Below are positions 1-9,954 of a stretch of DNA of 64,000 nucleotides, in pieces. The stretch covers positions 62,001-126,000 of the forward strand of contig NZ_JAHQCX010000015.1 in NCBI RefSeq assembly GCF_019042245.1, written 5' to 3'. The notes beneath the pieces were generated by a model that had not been told where the DNA came from, made no database searches, and worked only from the letters and a program-made list of their open reading frames with translations. Positions within the stretch are counted from its first letter, which is position 1. Every line of letters begins with the position of its first letter. This stretch comes from Diplocloster modestus. GTDB lineage: Bacteria; Bacillota; Clostridia; Lachnospirales; Lachnospiraceae. The translations under genes and the position numbers were made by a program.

Positions 1-1067
1 CCCTGCCGGAAGGCGATCGCACACTCCGGCTCCATGAACGCGTGGTCGGTAAACGGTACCTGATATACGTGGGAAACGACGTATTTGGACCCGGCGATCG
101 CCGCATCCGCGTCTCCTCGTTTCAGCACTTCCTTTGTCAGCAGGTTTCCGCTCTCGTGGATCTTCGGCGCATCTTCTTTGAGCGCGTCTCTTGGCGAGGT
201 TACCGGAGGCAGCTCCGTATCATCCACCTCGATCAGATCCAGGATTTCATCCAGCGTTTCCTTATGCTCCGATACCACCAGTGCCAGCGCATCCCCGATA
301 TAGCGGGTAATATCGCCCTCCGCGATCATGACGTCCCAGTCTTTTTTCAGATGGCCGTGTTTATTATTCGGCACATCTTTTGCTGTGTAGACCGCGACAC
401 AATCCGGGTGTGCCTCCGCCTTTGACAGGTCAATTTTATTGATTCTGGCTCTCGGGTATCTGCTTCTTAACGCTTTGGCGTATACCATATCCGGCAGTAC
501 GATGTCATCCACAAACTGGCCCGTGCCCAATACTTTTTCTCTGGCATCCACGCGGGGAAACCGCTCGCTGACCAGCAGATGGTCCGGTTCCTTCTGCGGT
601 ATCTCACGGTTTTCCCGGAAATATTCCGCAGCCATAAGGATCGCGTCCTCGATCTTCTGGTAGCCGGTACACCGGCAGATATTCCCGCGGATTGCTTTTT
701 TGACATCTTCCCGGCTGGGCGTGAGCGTCTCATCCAGCAGCACCTTCGCGGATATTACCATGCCCGGTATGCAGAAACCGCACTGCACCGCTCCGGCCTC
801 CGCGAAACAATAGGCATAGACCTCTTTTTCCCGGCTGCTTAAGCCCTCCACCGTGGTAATGCATTTTCCGTCCATTTTCGAGAGCTTCTGCACACAGGCC
901 TTGACCTTCCTGCCATCCGCGATAATGGTACAGGCGCCGCATGCCCCCTCACCGCAGCCCTCCTTTACGGAGGTCAGCCGAAGTTCATCACGCAGATAGT
1001 CGATCAGGCGGATATCTTTATCACTTTGACATTCCTTTCCATTTACAATAAATCGAAACATTTTCAT
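1..1067 (-). CDS. xdh: Selenium-dependent-type xanthine dehydrogenase, N-terminal part (cut by window edge)
   Basis: About 355 residues are visible and the C-terminus lies outside the window. Residues 1-75 form a plant-type [2Fe-2S] ferredoxin domain with the CGEGACGAC cluster. Residues 80-155 form the second [2Fe-2S] domain, with QCGFCIPGM and RCTGYQKI. From about residue 165 the molybdopterin-subunit hammerhead begins (VDAREKVLGTGQF). Iron-sulfur and molybdenum domains on one chain with no FAD domain between them match the single-chain Se-dependent xanthine dehydrogenase family (known). The expected reaction is cytoplasmic hydroxylation or reduction of xanthine, hypoxanthine or urate. The ATG is 4 nt after an AGGAG site. 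It is the last visible gene of the ssnA-ygfK-yqeB-xdh run. I saw no in-frame TGA in this part. The family call is sure; the exact substrate is not. Confidence 0.9.
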   Translation of the reverse strand, partial: MKMFRFIVNGKECQSDKDIRLIDYLRDELRLTSVKEGCGEGACGACTIIADGRKVKACVQKLSKMDGKCITTVEGLSSREKEVYAYCFAEAGAVQCGFCIPGMVISAKVLLDETLTPSREDVKKAIRGNICRCTGYQKIEDAILMAAEYFRENREIPQKEPDHLLVSERFPRVDAREKVLGTGQFVDDIVLPDMVYAKALRSRYPRARINKIDLSKAEAHPDCVAVYTAKDVPNNKHGHLKKDWDVMIAEGDITRYIGDALALVVSEHKETLDEILDLIEVDDTELPPVTSPRDALKEDAPKIHESGNLLTKEVLKRGDADAAIAGSKYVVSHVYQVPFTDHAFMEPECAIAFRQ

Positions 1068-1077
1068 GCTCCTTTCC

Positions 1078-1196
1078 TTAGATCTGCCTTGTATTTTAAG
1101 GCATCCAGGTATACCCGAAGGGTGTTTCCTTAGATCTGCCTTGTACTTCAAGGCATCCAGGTATACCCGAAGGGTGTTTCATTAGATCTGCCTTGC
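1078..1196. repeat. 52-bp tandem duplication carrying the yqeB tail
   Basis: Two 52-bp units (1078-1129 and 1130-1181) differ at only a few positions, and a partial third copy from 1182 is the real 3' end of yqeB. Each unit starts with TTAGATCTGCCTTG, which read leftward encodes the last YqeB codons and its stop. Each unit also contains two small inverted repeats, GCCTT/AAGGC and ACCC/GGGT. The duplication fills the yqeB-xdh gap, so the mRNA there carries two copies of the yqeB stop context and up to four small hairpins. Confidence 0.9.
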
Positions 1197-1970
1197 CTTT
1201 CGCAATATGGCTTCCAGCACACCGCCCCCGATGGCCCTGGCCTTATCTGAAATGGTAAAGCAATACTCTCTCTCGCATCTGGCGTCGATGTCGCCGCATT
1301 TCATCCCTTCTGTGACCAGGACACCCGCCTGCAGCATGCCCCGCACCATACCGGACATCTGTGCCCGGATAGGAACGCCGCCGCTGCTGGCGACCACCTG
1401 CCCTTCCTTTACGGTATCCCCGATCGAAACCACAGGCTTAAATGGCCCGCCAGACTCCGCCCGGATCAGCCGCTCGGACGTATAGCCGGCTACTTCACCG
1501 GGTATTCCCGTATTTGGTATTGCACTTCCCCGTTCGATCACCCTTCCAAGATAGTGACCCCTTTTTGTCTCCACTACCAGATGGCAGTCCTCCCCTGCCG
1601 TAAACCCTGGCCCGACTCCGATCACCAGCGCCGCGTCGTCTATCCGGGTTCCCAGGTTCTTTTTTGCCAGTATGGCATCCACCACCACGTCCGGCTGCCA
1701 GGTCTCTTTGATCTCCGCTTCCGGATCTGCCAGCACAGCGATGTCTCCCTCTTTCACGATCTGCCGCACCTCTTCGCTCCCTGCTGCAAAGACGGCCAAG
1801 AGCCCCTCAACTCTTGCCTCGCCTTCATATACCGCGCGGGAAAATGCCACGGTGCGCCGTACCGTAGTCGGCACGGCGATCTCCGTCATACAGATATCAA
1901 AACCGCAGCGCTTCAGCCTCCATGCAATTCCGGTTGCCAGATCCCCGGCTCCCTTAATCAAGATCTTCAT
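1182..1970 (-). CDS. yqeB: YqeB family selenium-dependent molybdenum hydroxylase accessory protein
   Basis: This 262-residue protein opens with a nucleotide-binding-like loop (KGAGDLATGIAWRL) and matches the YqeB family in layout and length. YqeB members are encoded beside Se-dependent molybdenum hydroxylases and are thought to help mature their labile selenium cofactor (known association, mechanism unproven). The start has AAGGAATG upstream. It lies 91 nt after ygfK and 114 nt before xdh in the same direction, which supports a role in maturing that enzyme. The stop codon is the start of the third copy of the 52-bp repeat. Confidence 0.88.
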   Translation of the reverse strand: MKILIKGAGDLATGIAWRLKRCGFDICMTEIAVPTTVRRTVAFSRAVYEGEARVEGLLAVFAAGSEEVRQIVKEGDIAVLADPEAEIKETWQPDVVVDAILAKKNLGTRIDDAALVIGVGPGFTAGEDCHLVVETKRGHYLGRVIERGSAIPNTGIPGEVAGYTSERLIRAESGGPFKPVVSIGDTVKEGQVVASSGGVPIRAQMSGMVRGMLQAGVLVTEGMKCGDIDARCEREYCFTISDKARAIGGGVLEAILRKARQI

Positions 1971-2061
1971 ATCGCGTCATTCCTTCAAGTTCTATTCATA
2001 AACAAACCATACTCAGCATGCTCTTTCAATGATTCAGCTCCGGCGAAACTACAGGAATAAA

Positions 2062-5052
2062 CTACAGTAACAGGTAAGTGTAATCACAGATCACTGCCTG
2101 CATGAGCTGGATCAGCTGTCCCGGCAGTCCATTTTCGCCGTTCAATTCGATCTCGGATTCCCTGCCGGTAAAACGGACCTTTACCCTCTGTCTTTTCTGA
2201 TCCAGCACCACAAATCCTTCATTTTCACTGTCTGCGAAATCCGCTGCATTCGCGAACAGGGTAAATTTCTCTTTGTACGGCGCGCTGTCGTATGGACAGA
2301 AGCTGGCGCAATTCCCGCATTCATTACACATATCATCTACATGGATAATCTGTGCCATCCGCATTCCCGGCACCTTCACCGAGATATTCGCCCTGTTGGG
2401 ACATACGTCTGCACAGTTCTCGCATACGGCTCCGCATTCCAGACAGCGGTAATTCTCACCTGCCGCCTCATGGGCTTCTTTGAGCACACCCTTCTTTTCC
2501 GCGATCGCTTCTTCCAGTCCTGTCTCCTCACGGTCCGCTCCTACCGGATCTCCCAGAATCACAGCCGCGGCCAGGGATGCATCCCGGATCGCCTCCACCA
2601 CCGTCGCCGGTCCATTCACGCCGTCACCGGCCACATAGACGCCTTCGACGCTGGTTTCCAGGGTCTGCTCATTGACCTTCGCCCGTCCCCTGTCATCGGT
2701 CAGAATCCCGTTCACCTGATACCATGCGCCGTTCACCTGTTCCCCGGTAGCGGCGATGAGTGTATCGGCTGGTATCGTAACCGTCTCTCCTGTCTCTACC
2801 GGCCTTCTTCGGCCAGAGGCGTCGGCATCCCCAAGCTTCATCTTATTACAGACCAGGACGTTATCTTCCAAAGACACAGGGGATAACAGTTCCGCAAATT
2901 CCACACCATCCTCGACAGCCAGTTCCAGTTCTTCCGCATCTGCCGGCATATAGCGCTTAGTCCTGCGGTAGACCAGGGAGACTTTCTTCACTCCATCCGC
3001 CCGTTTGGCTGCTCTTGCCGCGTCCATGGCCGTATTGCCGCCGCCGATGACCACGACTTCACTTCCCAGATTCAGATGGCCGTCCGCTTTCTTGAATTCT
3101 TCCAGGAAAGCCAGCGCATTTACCGCTTCCCCCTTCTCAAGGTTTAACAGCCCGGGTTTGGAAGCGCCCACAGCCAGTATGATTTTCCCATATCCCATTT
3201 CTTTCAGGGATGATATCGTCTTTATTTCCTGATTCAGCTTAACCTCAACACCCATCTTTTCCATCAGCGCCACATCTTTATCGATAGAGGCGGAAGGGAT
3301 TCGGAATTCCGGAATCACATACCGGACTACTCCGCCAAGGGCGTCCCTCTTTTCAAACAGCGTCACTTTCCGGCCTGCTCTGGCCAGGAAATAAGCTGCC
3401 GCGATACCAGCCGGCCCGCCGCCGACTACGGCAATCGCTTCCGTCTGATCCTTCGGAGGCTCCTGAAGTTCTGCGATCAGCCCATCATATCCGCCTTCTG
3501 CCGCTTTTAACTTCATATCGCGGATACGGACCGGTTCCTCATAGAAGTTTCTGGTACATTTACTCATACAGTTATGGGCACAGATCGTGCCTGTAATAAA
3601 TGGAAGCGGATTCTTATCGGTAATCACTTCCATGGCCTCTTTATATTTTCCTTCCCCGGTCAGCTTCATATAGGCGGTGATATCCTGATGAATCGGGCAT
3701 CCCTCTTTGCAGGGCGCAACGAAGCAGTCAATCAGCGGAACTTTTCTCTTCATCTTACGGGAAGCCAACGGTTTGACCGCCTTCTTATGATGCCGGTCCT
3801 GTCTGGATGCTTCCGCCAGATCCTCCAGTTCCCTTTCGTCCACTCCGGTGTACGGATGATATCCGCCTTCCGCCAGAAGCTCTGCGATCTGCACCATTCT
3901 TTGATAACCGCCGGGTTTTAGCACGGTCGTTGCCACAGTGATGGGCCAGATGCCGGTATCGAATATCTGACGGATATTATATTTATCCGCGCCGCCGGAA
4001 TAAGAGATCCGCAGTTTTCCGCCGAATTCTTTTGATAATCTGGCCGCCAGCGCGATAGACAGCGGATATAGAGAACGGCCGGACATATACATCTCCTCTC
4101 CCGGAAGCTCGGAAGCTTTGATATCTACCGGGAAGGTGTTGGTTAATTTCACACCGAAAGCCAGCCCCTTCTCATCGGCCAGATCCTGCAGACGGTGCAG
4201 CATCGGTACTGCGTCTTCATACTGCAGATCGTCTTTAAAGTGGAAATCACCAAAGGCTACATAGTCGTATCCCATGTCGTCCATGGTCTTTCTGGCAAAC
4301 TCATATCCTAAGAGAGTCGGATTGCATTTGATAAAGGTATTCAGTTTCTTCTCTTTAATCAGGTAGGTGGCGATCCGCTCGATCTCCGCCGGAGGACAGC
4401 CGTGCAGCGTGGACAGCGTGATGGAATTACATACATGCGGGGAAATTTCCTCCACATCTTCCCTGGTAATATGCTCGAACCGCCCCAGATTGGCCAGAAG
4501 CCATTCCCGGCATTCCCGGAAAACCGGCGTTTCGGAAGCGTCTTTTAAGCCTTCAATAAAGCGGTCTATCTTCTCAGACTTGATGCCCTCCAGATCATAG
4601 CCCACACTCATATTAAACTGGAAACCGTCAGGGGATCCCAGGCCGAATTCCTTTGACAGTACCTTTATGGCCATCCACGCCTTTACATATTCATCAAAGG
4701 CCTGAGGAACATACAGCTCTGTTGACCATTCCACATTATAGCACTCATCATCCGCTTTAATACAGGGCTTGGAAACCGGCAGATCTTCGCCGTCCAGGAT
4801 CTGTACGGTTTTCAGTTCAAAAAAACGGCTGCCTGCGCAGTAAGCGGCCACCAGATTCTGGCACAGCTGGGTATGGGGACCTGCGGCCGGTCCGAAGGGT
4901 GTCTCCAGCGCCCGCCCGAAGATCATCAGACTCTGCCCGGCGTCAGCCGTATATGGTTTTCGGATACCGAACACGGTTCCTTTTGTTTTCTTTTCTTCTA
5001 AAATCCAATTCATAAACCCGGCAAACGGGATAGGTGTCATACGATCGCTCAT
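2062..5052 (-). CDS. ygfK: YgfK iron-sulfur flavin oxidoreductase (putative selenate reductase subunit family)
   Basis: This 996-residue protein has three parts. Residues 1-430 resemble a dihydroorotate-dehydrogenase-like barrel (GCPPAEIERIATYL). Residues 440-830 are a glutamate-synthase beta-chain-like reductase, with cysteine clusters near 443-500 (CKEGCP, CAHNCMSKC), an FAD loop near 540 (GGGPAGIAAAY) and an NADPH loop near 665 (GGGNTAMDAA). A C-terminal ferredoxin has clusters near 866 (CENCADVCP) and 906 (CNECGNCASFCP). Such a chain could move electrons between NAD(P)H and pyrimidine- or purine-derived intermediates in the cytoplasm. The selenate reductase label is historical. Location in a purine cluster makes a ureide or dihydropyrimidine redox step more likely (inference). 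AGGAGG precedes the ATG. Confidence 0.9.
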   Translation of the reverse strand: MSDRMTPIPFAGFMNWILEEKKTKGTVFGIRKPYTADAGQSLMIFGRALETPFGPAAGPHTQLCQNLVAAYCAGSRFFELKTVQILDGEDLPVSKPCIKADDECYNVEWSTELYVPQAFDEYVKAWMAIKVLSKEFGLGSPDGFQFNMSVGYDLEGIKSEKIDRFIEGLKDASETPVFRECREWLLANLGRFEHITREDVEEISPHVCNSITLSTLHGCPPAEIERIATYLIKEKKLNTFIKCNPTLLGYEFARKTMDDMGYDYVAFGDFHFKDDLQYEDAVPMLHRLQDLADEKGLAFGVKLTNTFPVDIKASELPGEEMYMSGRSLYPLSIALAARLSKEFGGKLRISYSGGADKYNIRQIFDTGIWPITVATTVLKPGGYQRMVQIAELLAEGGYHPYTGVDERELEDLAEASRQDRHHKKAVKPLASRKMKRKVPLIDCFVAPCKEGCPIHQDITAYMKLTGEGKYKEAMEVITDKNPLPFITGTICAHNCMSKCTRNFYEEPVRIRDMKLKAAEGGYDGLIAELQEPPKDQTEAIAVVGGGPAGIAAAYFLARAGRKVTLFEKRDALGGVVRYVIPEFRIPSASIDKDVALMEKMGVEVKLNQEIKTISSLKEMGYGKIILAVGASKPGLLNLEKGEAVNALAFLEEFKKADGHLNLGSEVVVIGGGNTAMDAARAAKRADGVKKVSLVYRRTKRYMPADAEELELAVEDGVEFAELLSPVSLEDNVLVCNKMKLGDADASGRRRPVETGETVTIPADTLIAATGEQVNGAWYQVNGILTDDRGRAKVNEQTLETSVEGVYVAGDGVNGPATVVEAIRDASLAAAVILGDPVGADREETGLEEAIAEKKGVLKEAHEAAGENYRCLECGAVCENCADVCPNRANISVKVPGMRMAQIIHVDDMCNECGNCASFCPYDSAPYKEKFTLFANAADFADSENEGFVVLDQKRQRVKVRFTGRESEIELNGENGLPGQLIQLMQAVICDYTYLLL

Positions 5053-5078
5053 TCTTTTTTCCTCCTGATCTTTATGGT

Positions 5079-6410
5079 TTAACCGTTAATGGAATGCCAT
5101 AATTTCTCTGCCTCTGCCCGGCAGTCCGCCATCGCTTTTTCTTCGTCCACGCCGGTCAATACCCTGTCTTTCATCAGAACTTTACCATTACACACCGTTG
5201 TCGTCACATCATGTCCGCTCATTCCGAAAAGGATATGTCCGTTACAGTTTTCGCCATTCATGGGGGTCAGCGGATCGTAGGCGGCCACGATCACATCGGC
5301 GGCGGCCCCTGCCTTCAGGACACCCAGAGTCTTTTTAAAATACCGGTTGGCGATCCTGGCGTTATTTTGGAACAGCATCTCAGGCACCTCCGCCCATGCT
5401 GCATTCGGGCTACACAGATGATGCTTGTGCAGAACATTCGCTGCTTTATATGATTCTAACATATCATGGGTATAGCCGTCCGTGCCAAGTCCTGTCAGAA
5501 TTCCATGCCGGAAGATCTCCATGGTAGGAGGACATCCGCAGGCGTTCCCCATGTTGGATTCAGGATTATGTACGACCATGGTATCCGTATGTTTTAACAC
5601 ATCCATCTCGTGTTCATTTACATAAATACAGTGAGCAGTAATGGTCTTGGGTCCCAATATATTCAGATCCATCAGACGGTCAATGATCCGCTTTCCGTAT
5701 TTCTTCAGGGAATCATAGAGATCTTCGATACCCTCAGCTACGTGAATGTGATATCCTGCCTCCGAGGGCTTATTCACCGCGCAGTATTCCAGCGTATCAT
5801 CGGAAAGAGTAAAGGAAGCATGCAGCCCCATCATACCTGCCGACATATCGTCTTCTTCCGCCAATGCCGCCCTTATAAAAGCGGCGTTTTCCTGCACGCC
5901 TTCCCGCATCTTCTCCGTGCCGTCCCGGTCGGACACCTCATAACACAGGCAGGTGCGCACTCCCAGTTCCCTGGCCGCGTCCTGTATGGTAAACAGGCTG
6001 TCTTTGATGGAACCATAGCTGGCATGATGGTCAAACACGGTGGTGACTCCGTTCTTAATACAATCAATATAGGTAGCCATAGCGCTCTGCTTTACCTGTT
6101 CCAAAGTCAGATGGCGGTCGATGGTCCACCACATACCGTCCAGAATATCCAGGAAGCCGTCCGGGTTATATCCGTTGATGGAAAGTCCTCTGGCCATGGC
6201 GCTGTAAATATGCTCATGCGTGTTGATCAATGCCGGCATGATAACACCGCCTTTGGCGTCTATGTATTCCGCATCCGGATATTCCATTTTCAACTCCTGC
6301 GTTGTTCCTACTTTTTGAATCACCTTGCCGTCTATCAGTACAGCGCCGTTATCAAAAAAAGTATTCTTCTCATCCCTGGTAATCAGCCTGCCATTTCCTA
6401 TTAACAGCAT
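5079..6410 (-). CDS. ssnA: Putative aminohydrolase SsnA
   Basis: This 443-residue protein belongs to the amidohydrolase superfamily of metal-dependent deaminases (guanine deaminase and chlorohydrolase relatives). Visible metal ligands are H65 and H67 in NTHEHIYS, a later histidine in HIHVAEG and an aspartate in LGTDGYTH. The family hydrolyses C-N bonds of purine-like rings, and SsnA is consistently encoded with ygfK, ygeW, ygeX and ygeY. Its substrate has been assigned only by context, probably a purine-derived intermediate. It is the first gene of the leftward run, 26 nt before ygfK, with AAAGGAG upstream of the ATG. Confidence 0.9.
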   Translation of the reverse strand: MLLIGNGRLITRDEKNTFFDNGAVLIDGKVIQKVGTTQELKMEYPDAEYIDAKGGVIMPALINTHEHIYSAMARGLSINGYNPDGFLDILDGMWWTIDRHLTLEQVKQSAMATYIDCIKNGVTTVFDHHASYGSIKDSLFTIQDAARELGVRTCLCYEVSDRDGTEKMREGVQENAAFIRAALAEEDDMSAGMMGLHASFTLSDDTLEYCAVNKPSEAGYHIHVAEGIEDLYDSLKKYGKRIIDRLMDLNILGPKTITAHCIYVNEHEMDVLKHTDTMVVHNPESNMGNACGCPPTMEIFRHGILTGLGTDGYTHDMLESYKAANVLHKHHLCSPNAAWAEVPEMLFQNNARIANRYFKKTLGVLKAGAAADVIVAAYDPLTPMNGENCNGHILFGMSGHDVTTTVCNGKVLMKDRVLTGVDEEKAMADCRAEAEKLWHSING

Positions 6411-6590
6411 AATCCTATTCTCCTTTCAATTACAAATCTCTTCCAGAACTTCAAGCTTCCAGAACCACACCTACGATAATCCCTAGGTTTTTGCACAATC
6501 TTTGATTTCCCCAACCCAAAATCATTTATGCAATATCCACAGAATCCATTTCTATAATGATAGTTTACTACTGAAAACTATATAATGCAA
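6411..6590 (-). promoter_or_regulatory. Leader, promoter and candidate operator of the ssnA-ygfK-yqeB-xdh run
   Basis: Read leftward, TTGCAT (6585-6590) is followed after exactly 17 nt by TAAACT (6562-6567), a fair sigma-A promoter. An inverted repeat ATAGTTT-N8-AAACTAT (6560-6566 and 6575-6581) covers the -10 side and is a good candidate operator. The remaining 150 nt up to ssnA show no gene or clear riboswitch fold. Confidence 0.55.
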
Positions 6591-6641
6591 GACAAAAATC
6601 AAAAAATTTTGAGGTTACCTAAAAATTTTTGTAAAAAACTA

Positions 6642-6669
6642 TTGAATTTCTGAAATTATATGCTATGAT
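6642..6669 (+). promoter_or_regulatory. Rightward promoter for the regulator-ygeX run
   Basis: TTGAAT (6642-6647) and TATGAT (6664-6669) are separated by 16 nt, 82 nt before the regulator ATG. The flanking DNA is very AT-rich. It lies back to back with the ssnA promoter, about 50 nt away, so one regulator could control both arms. Confidence 0.55.
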
Positions 6670-6750
6670 GGATTTATAAGAAACAAAACTGCTGTGATTT
6701 TACACCCCAAAATCTTCGGCAGCCACTCTTTGCGCAGGGAGGATTCTTAC

Positions 6751-7395
6751 ATGAAATTTCAACTAGAGTTTCTGAAACAGGTAGCACGCGGAATAACCAA
6801 ACAGTTCGGACAGAACTGTGAAGTCGTTATACATGATCTGACCACCGGTGACCTGGAGCATTCCATTGCTTTTATCGAAAATGGCCATGTCTCTAACCGC
6901 GCTTTAGGCGACGGACCCTCTCATGTGGTTCTGGAAACCTTGCGAAAAGGCGCCGATGAACTAAAAGATCATCTGGGATATCTGACCAGGACAACCGACG
7001 GCAGAATTTTAAAATCCAGCACGATCTACATAAGAAACGACCAGGACCAGATCCGCTATATTTTTTCCATCAATTATGATATTACCGCCCTTCTGACGGT
7101 AGAAAATGCTCTAAAATCGCTGACTGCCACCGAAACAACGGCCAAAGAGCCTGAAAAAATCACCCAAAATGTCAACGACCTGTTGGACGATCTGATCGAA
7201 CAGTCCGTTGTCCTCGTCGGGAAGCCGGTAGCGATGATGAACAAGGACGATAAGGTCCGCGCCATCCAATTTCTGAATGAGGCCGGTGCTTTCCTTATTA
7301 CAAAGTCAGGTGACAAAGTCTCCAATTACTTCGGTATCTCCAAATACACGCTCTACAGCTATCTGGACGCCGGGAAAGAAAATGACAACGCCTGA
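6751..7395 (+). CDS. YheO-like PAS / DauR-type HTH transcriptional regulator
   Basis: This 214-residue regulator has an N-terminal YheO-like PAS domain (residues 5-120, ending in IFSINYDITALL). Its C-terminal helix-turn-helix (about 165-210) carries KVSNYFGISKYTLYSYLD, typical of DauR relatives. DauR-type proteins sense small amino-acid or nitrogen metabolites and often control the neighbouring catabolic operon (known). I chose the ATG at 6751 because GGGAGGA lies 8 nt upstream; an earlier in-frame ATG at 6694 has no such site. It sits between the two arms of the purine locus and 43 nt before ygeX, so it is the likely local regulator. Confidence 0.85.
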   Translation: MKFQLEFLKQVARGITKQFGQNCEVVIHDLTTGDLEHSIAFIENGHVSNRALGDGPSHVVLETLRKGADELKDHLGYLTRTTDGRILKSSTIYIRNDQDQIRYIFSINYDITALLTVENALKSLTATETTAKEPEKITQNVNDLLDDLIEQSVVLVGKPVAMMNKDDKVRAIQFLNEAGAFLITKSGDKVSNYFGISKYTLYSYLDAGKENDNA

Positions 7396-7438
7396 TCCTT
7401 AAGTTACGAACACATTGTATATGGAAGGAGTTAATAAA

Positions 7439-8635
7439 ATGAACGACATTTTATGGGTTGAAAACACGATGCCACAGACCGACGACAAGAACCTGGAGAT
7501 CATGGCACTGGAAAATGTCCGCAAAGCCCGGGCTTTCCATGAGAGTTTTCCCCAGTACACCAGAACCCCTCTGGCCAAGCTGGAACGCATGGCGACCTAT
7601 CTTGGGATCAAGGAATTATATGTGAAGGACGAATCCTACCGGTTCGGTCTGAACGCTTTCAAAGTATTGGGCGGTTCCTTCGCCATGGCCCGTTACATAG
7701 CAAAACAGATTGGCAGGGATGTATCGGAACTTCCCTACCGGGTACTGACTTCCGACGCATTGAGAGAGGAATTCGGTCAGGCCACTTTCTTCACTGCGAC
7801 GGACGGCAATCACGGCCGCGGCGTTGCGTGGTCGGCAAATATCCTGAAGCAGAAAGCTGTGGTATTTATGCCGAAGGGCACGACCAAGACCCGTTTTGAT
7901 AATATTGAACGTGAAAATGCGACGGTGACCATCGAAAACGCCAACTACGACGAGTGTGTCCGGATGGCCGCCGAAGCTGCGGAAAATACAAAAAATGGTG
8001 TCGTCGTTCAGGATACCGCTTGGGACGGCTATGAAGAGATCCCCTCCTGGATTATGCAGGGTTACGGAACCATGGCTGACGAAGCCAACGGGCAGATGCA
8101 AGCCTATGGCTGTGAATGTCCCACCCATGTATTCGTCCAGGCCGGCGTAGGCTCCTTAGCAGGCGCCGTACAGGGATATTTCGCCAACCGTTATCCGGAG
8201 AATCCTCCCATGGTGATCGTAGTTGAGGCACAGGCCGCTGACTGTCTGTATCGAAGCGCCGCCTCTCATGACGGCTCGGTCCATATCGTGGATGGGGACA
8301 TGGAAACCATTATGGCTGGTCTGGCCTGCGGGGAGCCCAACACCATCTCCTGGGATATATTGAGAAATCATGTAAAAGTATTCACCTCCTGCCCCGACTG
8401 GGTGGCAGAACGTGGAATGAAGATGCTGGCCGCGCCTTTCCGCGGGGATCCGCAGGTGATCTCGGGAGAATCCGGCGCCGTCCCCTTCGGACTGCTGGCC
8501 TGCATCATGAAGATGAAACGCTACAGGGATCTGCGGGATGTATTAAATTTAGATGAAAATTCCAGGGTACTGCTCTTCTCCACTGAGGGTGATACCGATC
8601 CGAACCGCTTTAAAGATATCATCTGGGATATGTGA
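7439..8635 (+). CDS. ygeX: 2,3-diaminopropionate ammonia-lyase
   Basis: This 398-residue fold-type-II PLP enzyme has the Schiff-base lysine K75 in NAFKVLGG. The substrate loop is ATDGNHGRGVAW and the phosphate loop is QAGVGSLAG. The family converts 2,3-diaminopropionate to pyruvate and two ammonia. In purine-degrading gut anaerobes this gene (dpaL/ygeX) belongs to the urate cluster and supplies pyruvate for fermentation. The ATG follows GGAAGGAG by 8 nt; an in-frame ATG eight codons earlier lies before that site and is rejected. It starts 43 nt after the regulator, probably on the same transcript. Confidence 0.93.
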   Translation: MNDILWVENTMPQTDDKNLEIMALENVRKARAFHESFPQYTRTPLAKLERMATYLGIKELYVKDESYRFGLNAFKVLGGSFAMARYIAKQIGRDVSELPYRVLTSDALREEFGQATFFTATDGNHGRGVAWSANILKQKAVVFMPKGTTKTRFDNIERENATVTIENANYDECVRMAAEAAENTKNGVVVQDTAWDGYEEIPSWIMQGYGTMADEANGQMQAYGCECPTHVFVQAGVGSLAGAVQGYFANRYPENPPMVIVVEAQAADCLYRSAASHDGSVHIVDGDMETIMAGLACGEPNTISWDILRNHVKVFTSCPDWVAERGMKMLAAPFRGDPQVISGESGAVPFGLLACIMKMKRYRDLRDVLNLDENSRVLLFSTEGDTDPNRFKDIIWDM

Positions 8636-8712
8636 TCTATTCTTAACTTTTAGATATTACTTTTTCAAATGTTACTCTATCAATTGAAAATGAAAATCAA
8701 GGAGGCAGCAAA

Positions 8713-9906
8713 ATGGATTTCAACAAAATCAAAGAACTGGCACAGAGTTATGAAAAGGACATGACAAAATTCTTACGTGACCTGGTAAAAATTCCCGGCG
8801 AAAGCTGCGGGGAAAAAGGCCACATTGACCGCATCGCTGAGGAAATGCGCAAGGTAGGATTCGATAAAGTAGAAATTGACCCCATGGGCAACGTACTGGG
8901 GTATATGGGCAGCGGCGAGACTTTAATCGGCTATGACGCTCACATCGACACGGTTGGTATCGGCAACATCAACAACTGGGAATTCGATCCTTACGAGGGC
9001 TTCGAAACCGATACGGAAATCGGCGGCCGCGGAACCTCCGATCAGCTGGGCGGTATCGTCTCCAGCGTGTACGGCGCTAAGATCATGAAGGAACTGGGGC
9101 TCTTAAGCGACAAATATACCGTACTGGTAACTGGAACTGTTCAGGAAGAGGACTGCGACGGTCTGTGCTGGCAGTATATCATCAATGAGGACAAAGTAAA
9201 ACCGGAATTCGTCGTAATCACCGAGCCCACCGACGGCAATATCTACCGCGGCCAGCGCGGACGTATGGAAATCCGTGTGGATGTCAAAGGCATCTCCTGC
9301 CACGGTTCCGCTCCGGAACGGGGAGAAAACGCGATCTACAAGATGGCTGACATCCTTCAGGAAGTACGCGAGTTAAATAACAAACTGCACTATGATCCTT
9401 TCCTCGGAAAAGGAACCCTTGCTGTATCCGAGATTTTCTTCACTTCCCCTTCCCGCTGTGCGGTAGCCGACAGCTGTGCGATCTCCATCGACCGCCGTCT
9501 GACTGACGGAGAGACCTATGAGATGGCATTGGATGAAATCCGCGCTCTGCCCACCGTCAGGAAGTATGAAGCCGTCGTCAGCATGTACAAATATGAAAGA
9601 CCCAGCTACACTGATCTGGTATATCCGACCGACTGCTATTTCCCTACCTGGGTAATCCCGGAAGATCACGCCGCGACACAGGCCATGGTAGAGTCTTATC
9701 AGGGAATGTTCGGAGAGCCCAAGGTTGACAAATGGACCTTCTCCACCAACGGAGTTTCCATTATGGGACGCTACGGAATCCCCTGCATCGGATTCGGACC
9801 TGGCAAAGAAGCGCAGGCACATGCTCCCAACGAAAAGACCTGGAAAGCGGACCTGGTGAAATGCGCCGCAGTATATGCCGCGCTACCCACCTTATACTGC
9901 AAATAA
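8713..9906 (+). CDS. ygeY: YgeY family M20-type metallohydrolase
   Basis: This 397-residue protein is an M20 peptidase/deacetylase relative. Metal and catalytic residues are visible: H77 and D79 in [10 protein letters not shown]110 in [11 protein letters not shown]145/E146 in QEEDCDG and a late histidine in QAHAPNEK. M20 enzymes hydrolyse amide or ureido bonds of N-acylated amino acids using one or two zinc ions. In selenium/purine clusters YgeY is thought to cleave a carbamoylated diaminopropionate-type intermediate, feeding YgeX (inference from context). AAGGAGG stands upstream of the ATG. It lies 77 nt after ygeX and shares its direction. Confidence 0.9.
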   Translation: MDFNKIKELAQSYEKDMTKFLRDLVKIPGESCGEKGHIDRIAEEMRKVGFDKVEIDPMGNVLGYMGSGETLIGYDAHIDTVGIGNINNWEFDPYEGFETDTEIGGRGTSDQLGGIVSSVYGAKIMKELGLLSDKYTVLVTGTVQEEDCDGLCWQYIINEDKVKPEFVVITEPTDGNIYRGQRGRMEIRVDVKGISCHGSAPERGENAIYKMADILQEVRELNNKLHYDPFLGKGTLAVSEIFFTSPSRCAVADSCAISIDRRLTDGETYEMALDEIRALPTVRKYEAVVSMYKYERPSYTDLVYPTDCYFPTWVIPEDHAATQAMVESYQGMFGEPKVDKWTFSTNGVSIMGRYGIPCIGFGPGKEAQAHAPNEKTWKADLVKCAAVYAALPTLYCK

Positions 9907-9954
9907 TTCTGTCCAACGAGACTGTGTGAACAGTTTCCATAAAATCATGGAGCC

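Noticed and set aside
5610-6404. A 264-codon plus-strand frame opposite ssnA
   Set aside because: The opposite strand encodes a clear amidohydrolase with all metal ligands; the plus frame is a shadow.
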